Source: Terriglobia bacterium
Lineage (GTDB): Bacteria > Acidobacteriota > Terriglobia > Bryobacterales > Bryobacteraceae
DNA: 64,000 nucleotides
Reading direction: 5' to 3'
Assembly: GCA_020073265.1 (NCBI GenBank)
Contig: JAIQFN010000028.1
Location: 1 to 64,000 of the forward strand
Of this stretch, positions 58,683 to 64,000 are shown in pieces (the stretch's first letter is position 1; each line of letters begins with the position of its first letter). Under the pieces are notes generated by a model. The model was given only the letters and a program-made list of their open reading frames with translations, was not told the origin of the DNA and did no database searches. A program made the translations under genes and the position numbers.

Positions 58683-60014
58683 CTATTTCTTGGCCGCCGG
58701 CGGCGGTGGGGCCGGCTTCACGTCCGAGGCCGCCTTGGACAGCTCGTCGACTGCCTTGGCATCCAGGCCGTAGAGCGCGGGCTCGTTCTCCCGCTTCGCG
58801 ATGTAGTCATTGCCCTGCTTTGAGATTAATACTTTCTCGACGCGCTTGCCGTCGCTCCAGGTCACCGTCACGTCGGTGGCGGGAGTCCCCAAGGCGCCCG
58901 TATCGATAAACTTGCTGGCCGCCAGATCACGCAGCTTGTCGATGAAGGACTGCACGCTGGTGCCGTCCATGTGCTTGCCGTTCGAAAACCAGTCTTCGCC
59001 GGTCTTCTGGAACAGGTACGACTTGCCGGCATCGTGCATCTCCAGCTTGCCGGGATCGTTGAAGCCGAAGTCGAATAGCTTCTTGTTGCGGAAATCGTCC
59101 AGGCCTTTGTCCACGCCCGCGCCAAGGTCGGCGGTCACCTTGTAAACGCCCGGAACCACGCTCGATTTCGCGTAGTAATCGTCCTTGTTCTTGCGGACCT
59201 CGAGCTGCTGCGATCCGGAAGCATCGGTGAACTTCACGGTCGCCACCGCGGTTGCGGAAGCGAAAGCCGACACCGCCTTCTTGGCGTCTTCGTCGGACAC
59301 CGCCGGGTCCAGCTTGGCGTCTTTGACTTTGCGAATCAGCTCGTCGATCTGCGAGCCGTCGGCGCGCAGCGGCTTGGGCTTGACGATCTGCCATTGGTCC
59401 TTGTCGCGCCCGAACTCCACGTCCTGCTTCTTGGCGATCAGCTCAACGCGGCTGAGCTTGTCCTGATCGAAGGTGAGCAGGCGCTTATCGCGCAGATCGT
59501 TGAAGGTCTTGTCGAACCCGGTTTTGACGTAGCTGGCGGCGCTCCACACGCGCGGATCGCCCTCCAGCGCGACATACGAGCCTCCGTTGGCGGGCACATC
59601 GTCACCGAAGCGAAGCTTGCTGACCTTGCCGCTCTTCAGCGTGATGTCCACCCTGAGGCTTGGATCGTCCAGACCGTAGCTCTTCAGATCCGCGGCCTTG
59701 TCTTCGATCAGCCGGTCACCGTTGACCGTGGCCGAGGCGGTGGCCAACTGGTTCACTGATTCCTGGTCGGCGGCATACTCGGGGCTGATCATTTGCCATT
59801 TGCCGGCGCTGTTCCTCGCCAGGTCGGTTTCAGCCCCGCCCTTTTTCTTAACGGAGATTTTGGCGATGTCGCCTTCAGTGAGCGCCAGAATCTTCAGAGA
59901 GGTGTCGGTGCTCGGCTTGGCCGCCTCAGCCGACTTTTGCTTGTTCGAATAATAGAGGCTTACCGCCAGTGCGGCCAAGACGACCGCCGCGGCAAGTAAT
60001 CTACGCAACCGCAT
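58683..60014 (-). CDS. DUF4340-like exported repeat protein
   Basis: 443 residues. N-terminal membrane anchor LLAAAVVLAALAVSLYYSNK (about 5-24). The mature part has repeated units of about 110 residues: ISVKKKGGAETDLARNSAGKWQMI, SRVELIAKKQDVEFGRDKDQWQIV and LEMHDAGKSYLFQKTGEDWFSN start successive units. This is the DUF4340 pattern (charged strand, then W-x-(I/L/F)). Such proteins regularly follow GldG-type genes in ABC exporter clusters. It probably sits in the periplasm as part of the transport complex. Twenty-one bases after the GldG-like gene, with a Pro/Lys end (KPAPPPPAAKK). Confidence 0.82.
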   Translation of the reverse strand: MRLRRLLAAAVVLAALAVSLYYSNKQKSAEAAKPSTDTSLKILALTEGDIAKISVKKKGGAETDLARNSAGKWQMISPEYAADQESVNQLATASATVNGDRLIEDKAADLKSYGLDDPSLRVDITLKSGKVSKLRFGDDVPANGGSYVALEGDPRVWSAASYVKTGFDKTFNDLRDKRLLTFDQDKLSRVELIAKKQDVEFGRDKDQWQIVKPKPLRADGSQIDELIRKVKDAKLDPAVSDEDAKKAVSAFASATAVATVKFTDASGSQQLEVRKNKDDYYAKSSVVPGVYKVTADLGAGVDKGLDDFRNKKLFDFGFNDPGKLEMHDAGKSYLFQKTGEDWFSNGKHMDGTSVQSFIDKLRDLAASKFIDTGALGTPATDVTVTWSDGKRVEKVLISKQGNDYIAKRENEPALYGLDAKAVDELSKAASDVKPAPPPPAAKK

Positions 60015-60035
60015 GCTTCGATCTCCCGGGCAAAA

Positions 60036-61412
60036 CTATCTTCTGCGGACCCACACCAGCACGCCGCCGATGATGACGATCAACGGCAGCAAGAACTGGC
60101 TCACGGTCCGCACTGCGATGAACTGAGCACGCGTCAAGGTGATGCGGCGGTCTTCCTGCTCCTTGGGCCGGATCGAGATCAGGTCCTCGTCGGACGACAG
60201 CCAGTTCATCATGTTGAGCAGCAGATTGCGATTCCCGTTGAAGCGCAGGAACGAATTGGACGCCCAGCGGGAATTGCCAACCACCACGAAGCGGCCCTGG
60301 TTGTTCGGCTTGCCGGTGTCGTAGGTGCCGGCCGCCGCCAGGGTGAAAGGACCTTTCTTGTCCTTGTTGGGGTCGATGCGAATCTCCGCCGAACTGAGAT
60401 TGTAAGTCGCGTAGCTGTTGGCGGAGGTCGAAAACAGTTTGCTGATGGTGGTGTGATCCGCGTTCTTGGTCTCGAGCGACCGCGCGATGGGGAAGCCCGT
60501 CGCGGTGCCCGCCAGATCGTTCACGATGGCGTGCGATTCGTAGGCGGTGATCAGCGGAACTTCCGGTCCCAGACCCACCAGTTGCGCCACCGGGTTCTCG
60601 TCGAGCAGCAAATCCTTGTCGGCCGTCACGCCCCAGCCGGACAGCGCCGAAGTGAGCGCCTGGTTGTCGCTGATCTCCTTGCGGCCCACCTTCAGCGGAG
60701 GATCCAGCATGATGAGCGCGCGGCCGCCGCCCTCGACGTACTTCTTGATCGCGTCCACGGCCGGCTGAATGTAGTCGCCGGAAGGTCCCGCCACCACCAG
60801 CACGGTGCAATCGGAAGGAACCTCCGCCTTCTCCAGCAGGTTGACGGATTTAACCTGATAGTTGTCTTTCTGGACGGCGGTCTGGAAATCGGAGAAGCCT
60901 TCGGCGCCGGAGTCGTCCAGGCGATGCTCGCCGCTGCCGCCCACCGCGCACACCGTTCGCGCGCCGCCTTTGATGGCGCGGATCATCGCTCCGGTGACGC
61001 CCTCCTCGTCAAAGGTCTTCGCTTCTTCTTTCTTGGCGCCGATCTCGATCACGGCGGTGCCTTCGTGAGTAATGTTAGCGGCCCGCGCCAACTGGGGTTT
61101 CTTGAGGTAGTCCACGTATTCGATGTGCACTTTCGGCGAGAGACTGGCGTAACGGTCCAATAGGTCCTTGCCGGCCTGCATGCCCGAAGGTTTGTCGAAA
61201 TATTGGATGGTGACATCCTGCTTCATTTCGTGGACGATCTTGCTGGTCTGGTCGGAAAGCGAGAAGCGCTTGTTGGCCGTCGCATCGTACGATTTGTTGT
61301 AGCGATTCGCCAGAAAATTCGCGACCACCAGCACCGCGAGAATCACGAGGATGTAAATGGACGCGTAGGCGGCGTATCTGGTTTGTCGAGCCTTGAGCCA
61401 CTCAGTATTCAT
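60036..61412 (-). CDS. GldG-like ABC-associated protein
   Basis: 458 residues. A membrane segment near the N-terminus (YASIYILVILAVLVVANFLA, about 15-35), a long periplasmic domain with VHIEYVDYLKKPQLARAAN and VLVVAGPSGDYIQPAVDAIKKYVEGGGRALIMLDPPL (here LVVAGPSGDY to GGRALIMLDPP), and a C-terminal membrane segment LLPLIVIIGGVLVWVRRR. This is the organisation of GldG and of the ABC-2-type auxiliary proteins, whose periplasmic domain is a modified glutamine-amidotransferase-like fold. In Flavobacterium GldFG with GldA is needed for gliding; in others the set has no assigned substrate. Start directly follows the permease stop. Confidence 0.88.
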   Translation of the reverse strand: MNTEWLKARQTRYAAYASIYILVILAVLVVANFLANRYNKSYDATANKRFSLSDQTSKIVHEMKQDVTIQYFDKPSGMQAGKDLLDRYASLSPKVHIEYVDYLKKPQLARAANITHEGTAVIEIGAKKEEAKTFDEEGVTGAMIRAIKGGARTVCAVGGSGEHRLDDSGAEGFSDFQTAVQKDNYQVKSVNLLEKAEVPSDCTVLVVAGPSGDYIQPAVDAIKKYVEGGGRALIMLDPPLKVGRKEISDNQALTSALSGWGVTADKDLLLDENPVAQLVGLGPEVPLITAYESHAIVNDLAGTATGFPIARSLETKNADHTTISKLFSTSANSYATYNLSSAEIRIDPNKDKKGPFTLAAAGTYDTGKPNNQGRFVVVGNSRWASNSFLRFNGNRNLLLNMMNWLSSDEDLISIRPKEQEDRRITLTRAQFIAVRTVSQFLLPLIVIIGGVLVWVRRR

Positions 61413-62180
61413 TTACGACCTCCAGCGCAGCGATTCCATGGAGCGCGATGTCAGGAACAGCCCCAGGAAGATCACCGACGCATAGAAAATGGCGTCTTTC
61501 GTATCCAGGACGCCTTTCGAGAACGAGTCGAAATGCGTGATCACCGACATATAGGCCAGCACCTTGGCCCAAGTGGCGGTCTCGTATCCGGCCACCCATT
61601 CCAGCACCCATAACATCAGGCAAACGCCGAAAGTGGCCGCGCCCGCGATGATCTGGTTCCTGGTCAGCGTGGAAATGAAAGTGCCGATGGCCAACAGCCC
61701 TCCGGCTTGCAGCAGCAGGCCCAGATATCCGATCGCCAGCGGCTTCCAATCCGGATTGCCGTAGCGGAACAGGAACGCGAAATTGATCGCGGTGAACAGC
61801 ATCATGGTGGCGTACAGGATCACGGCCGCCAACCACTTGCCGATAATGACTTCCAGATCGCGGACGGGCGAGGTGGCCAGCAGTTCGATGGTGCCCATGC
61901 GCTTCTCTTCCGCGAACAGCCGCATGGTGATCATGGGAATGAAGAACAGCCCGATCACGCTCACGTTCGACAGCAGCGGGCGGATGACGTATTCGTTCAC
62001 GCTCATCGGAAAAGCCTGGCCGCGCATCTGCGATTCCAGTCCCACCTGGTTGAAGTAGCCGACCGAGTTCCAGTAGAAGAACCCGAAAATCAGCGCGAAC
62101 ATGGTGAGCAACAGATAGGCGACTGGCGAAACGAAATAGCTATGCAGCTCCTTGCGACAGATGATCCAGATGTTTCTCAT
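61413..62180 (-). CDS. ABC-2 type permease, GldF-like
   Basis: 255 residues with six membrane segments. Begins IWIICRKELHSYFVSPVAYLLL, the ABC-2 N-terminus, and has FFIPMITMRLFAEEKRMGTIELLATSPVRD (E-loop/EEKRxGTxE), as in GldF and NosY-type permeases. It forms the transmembrane channel of the exporter with the ATPase whose stop overlaps its start (ATGA). The gene order ATPase-permease-GldG-like-DUF4340 is conserved in such systems. Confidence 0.9.
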   Translation of the reverse strand: MRNIWIICRKELHSYFVSPVAYLLLTMFALIFGFFYWNSVGYFNQVGLESQMRGQAFPMSVNEYVIRPLLSNVSVIGLFFIPMITMRLFAEEKRMGTIELLATSPVRDLEVIIGKWLAAVILYATMMLFTAINFAFLFRYGNPDWKPLAIGYLGLLLQAGGLLAIGTFISTLTRNQIIAGAATFGVCLMLWVLEWVAGYETATWAKVLAYMSVITHFDSFSKGVLDTKDAIFYASVIFLGLFLTSRSMESLRWRS

Positions 62181-63181
62181 GACTCTCTCCCTTGCGCAAC
62201 GGCTTCCACCGGCGGCGGTGCGGCGGCCCCGGCTTGTTCGGCGCCAGTCAACTGCAGGAAGATCTCCTCCAGGCTCATGGCGGTGGGCCGCAGCTCATTC
62301 AAGTTCCAACCTGACTCCACCACCGCGCGGGCCAAATCCCCGCGGATGGAGCGGTCCTGCAGGCTTTCCACTTCGAAAGAAGACCGGTTATTGAGCGTTT
62401 CCTTGAACACCACGCGGCTCACGCCGGACACCGTTTCCAGGCGATGCTGGACGGTTTTTGCGTCCAGAGCGCTGTCCCGGCCCTCCACTTCGATGACCAC
62501 CGATTCGGCACCGCGGGCCCGGTTCTGCAGGTTATGCACCGAGTCGGTAGCCACCAGCTTGCCTTTGTTGATGATGATCACCTGCTGGCAGGTTTGCTCC
62601 ACCTCGGGCAGGATGTGCGTGCTCAGGATGATGGTGTGGTCGCCCGCCAGGCTGCGGATCAGCTCGCGCGTTTCGTTGATCTGCTTGGGATCCAGGCCGG
62701 CCGTAGGCTCGTCCAGAATCAGGACGGGCGGGTTGTGAATGATGGCCTGAGCCAGTCCCACGCGCTGCCGGTAGCCTTTGGAAAGCTTGCCCAGCAGCTT
62801 GCTGGAGACGTCGGCGATGGCGCAGCGCTCGGAAACCTCGCCTACGCGCGCGGCCAGGCTCGACCCTGACATGCCTTTCAGCCTGCCGACGAAGGTCAGA
62901 TATTCCCGAACCTCCATCTCCGGATAGAGCGGCGGCGTTTCGGGCAGATATCCGATGCGCTTCTTCACTTCCAGAGGCTGTTCCAGGACGTCGAACCCGG
63001 CCACATTGGAGGCGCCGTCGGTGGGCGGAAGAAAGCACGTCAGGATGCGCATGGTGGTGGTTTTGCCGGCGCCGTTGGGGCCGAGAAATCCCACGATCTG
63101 CCCCTTCTGCACTTCAAACGAAATGTGGTCCACCGCAAGTGTGCGGGCGTATCTCTTCGTGAGGCCTTTAACCGTAATCAT
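62177..63181 (-). CDS. ABC transporter ATPase, GldA-like
   Basis: 334 residues. Walker A GPNGAGKTT (about 35-43), Q-loop region YLPETPPLYPEMEVREYL with the typical Pro-Glu, signature KLSKGYRQRVGLAQAI (LSKGY form, common in ABC-2/GldA and CcmA-type ATPases), Walker B VLILDEPTAGLDPKQ, and H-loop ILSTHILPEVEQ. A C-terminal extension of about 100 residues is typical of GldA-like subunits. It powers the permease encoded next. Start 133 bp from the fabI stop, so this is the first gene of the set. Confidence 0.93.
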   Translation of the reverse strand: MITVKGLTKRYARTLAVDHISFEVQKGQIVGFLGPNGAGKTTTMRILTCFLPPTDGASNVAGFDVLEQPLEVKKRIGYLPETPPLYPEMEVREYLTFVGRLKGMSGSSLAARVGEVSERCAIADVSSKLLGKLSKGYRQRVGLAQAIIHNPPVLILDEPTAGLDPKQINETRELIRSLAGDHTIILSTHILPEVEQTCQQVIIINKGKLVATDSVHNLQNRARGAESVVIEVEGRDSALDAKTVQHRLETVSGVSRVVFKETLNNRSSFEVESLQDRSIRGDLARAVVESGWNLNELRPTAMSLEEIFLQLTGAEQAGAAAPPPVEAVAQGRES

Positions 63182-63314
63182 AGATGGGCTCGGAGAAACT
63201 GCGATGACCGCTCGGACGTGCCTCCTGATGGGCTCGCGCCGAACAGGCTGCTCGAATCACATGATAGAAAGTAAGTTCGCCGGATGTCAATCTGGTGAAG
63301 CCGAGGGGAATCTC

Positions 63315-64000
63315 TCATTCCAGGCCCGCGAATCCCATGATTTGCATGCCGGCATCCACGTACAGGACGTTGCCTGTCACCCCACGTCCCAAATCGCTGG
63401 CCAGGAAAACCGCGGCGTCGGCGACTTCCGCGGGGTCGGTGTTGCGCCGGAGCGGTGCCAGGTGAGCCGCGCCTTCCAGCATTTTTGAAAAACCGCGAAT
63501 GCCTCGGGCGGAGGCGGTTTTCACCGCGCCGGCCGAGATGGCGTTCACTCGGATATTAGACGCCCCCAGGTCGCTGGCCAGGTACCGCATGGCCGCTTCC
63601 AGCGCCGCCTTGGCCACGCCCATGACGTTATAATTTTCTACCACACGCGTGGACCCAAGGTACGTTAACGTAATGATACTTCCGCCGCCCTGATCCTTGG
63701 GCGGCATCAGCGGGGCAGTGGCGCGCGCCACGGCCACCAGCGAGAAGGCGCTGACGTCCTGAGCCAGCGCGAAGCCGGCCCGCGAAGTCTCGACAAACGG
63801 CCGGCTCAAATCCTCGCGATTCGCGAAGGCGATGCTGTGCACGACGGCGTTCAAGACCGTTCCCTGGCTCTGGAGTTGACTGGTCAAGTTGGCAAGCTGA
63901 TCGTCTTGTGAGACGTCGCAGGCCAGCGTTTGGTGAGCCTTCAGCTCGGCCGCGAGTTCTTCGACGGTCAGCTTCTGGCGATCGCCCTGGTAGGTGAGGA
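63315..64000 (-). CDS. fabI: enoyl-ACP reductase, 3' part (5' end beyond the window)
   Basis: Open from the window edge, 228 codons present, C-terminus complete. LTYQGDRQKLTVEELAAEL and ACDVSQDD lie near the edge, then VLNAVVHSIAFANREDLSRP (HSIAFA), SAFSLVAVARATAPLM, SIITLTYLGSTRVVENYNVMGVAKAALEA with the Tyr-x6-Lys active pair of FabI (YLGSTRVVENYNVMGVAKA), RVNAISAGAVKTASARGI and NVLYVDAGMQIMG. It performs the last reduction in fatty acid elongation. An internal ATG at 63887 is not the start, since the FabI N-terminus continues upstream. Confidence 0.95.
   Translation of the reverse strand, partial: LTYQGDRQKLTVEELAAELKAHQTLACDVSQDDQLANLTSQLQSQGTVLNAVVHSIAFANREDLSRPFVETSRAGFALAQDVSAFSLVAVARATAPLMPPKDQGGGSIITLTYLGSTRVVENYNVMGVAKAALEAAMRYLASDLGASNIRVNAISAGAVKTASARGIRGFSKMLEGAAHLAPLRRNTDPAEVADAAVFLASDLGRGVTGNVLYVDAGMQIMGFAGLE

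Overview
This window looks like chromosomal DNA from a high-GC bacterium, most likely an acidobacterium of the Solibacter/Bryobacter type. That placement is an inference. It rests on high GC, many two-component hybrid kinases with the HDFNNLL phospho-acceptor box, a GHPDFQGVW-type secreted protein, a small AT-hook protein, dispersed hairpin repeats whose translated trace reads VGQPI-AAAGFSR, and a TRAP transporter, Ser/Thr kinase and UbiD repertoire typical of that group. No ribosomal RNA or other marker is present to prove it.

Layout. 1-2.9 kb: the end of an IS630-type element, a small membrane protein, a secreted protein of unknown function, a crotonase and a cytochrome c. 3.0-10.8 kb: the most interesting region, five contiguous genes that together resemble an N-glycosylation pathway. 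They are an STT3/AglB-like oligosaccharyltransferase (WWDFG), a PglK-like ABC flippase, an ALG1 (GT33)-like mannosyltransferase, a MurG-like GT28 that could do the job of ALG13/14, and an ALG11-like GT4. 11-24.5 kb: an unknown anchored protein, a Ser/Thr kinase, tRNA-His, a further GT4, UbiD, FabG, an adenylate-forming/ATP-grasp pair, a CHASE3 hybrid kinase and the agmatine-to-putrescine genes aguB-aguA. 25-35 kb: two permeases, an AT-hook protein, an AmiE-like/NamZ fusion with a pterin dehydratase, and RNase R between two identical 41-bp double-hairpin repeats. 35-46 kb: an EF-G paralogue, a ParDE module beside a broken Phd antitoxin, a TRAP transporter, a zinc-ribbon protein, a secreted gluzincin, two response regulators, a GT4 and RluB. 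46-51.4 kb: a large hybrid kinase and hutI-ftcD.

51.5-54.9 kb is an AT-richer accessory patch. It has a two-TM SLATT-like protein and then a 2661-bp element with 11-bp perfect ends inside about 30-bp imperfect inverted repeats, flanked by an 8-bp target duplication. It holds an IS1-type transposase, a small downstream ORF, a tRNA/tmRNA-like fold and three apparent passenger genes, and it sits about 30 bp upstream of lipA.

54.9-64 kb: lipA, an MBL-fold hydrolase, then a long leftward operon-like run. This run has an ABC ATPase, permease, GldG-like protein and DUF4340-like protein (a Gld-type exporter set), followed by nicotinate phosphoribosyltransferase and a nicotinamidase-like hydrolase. 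The window ends inside fabI.

How the genes may work together (inference): the STT3/ABC/ALG-like set would build an oligosaccharide on a lipid pyrophosphate on the cytoplasmic face, flip it and transfer it to secreted proteins. hutI-ftcD covers the last steps of histidine breakdown, aguBA makes putrescine from agmatine, and the nicotinamidase-like/pncB pair salvages NAD.
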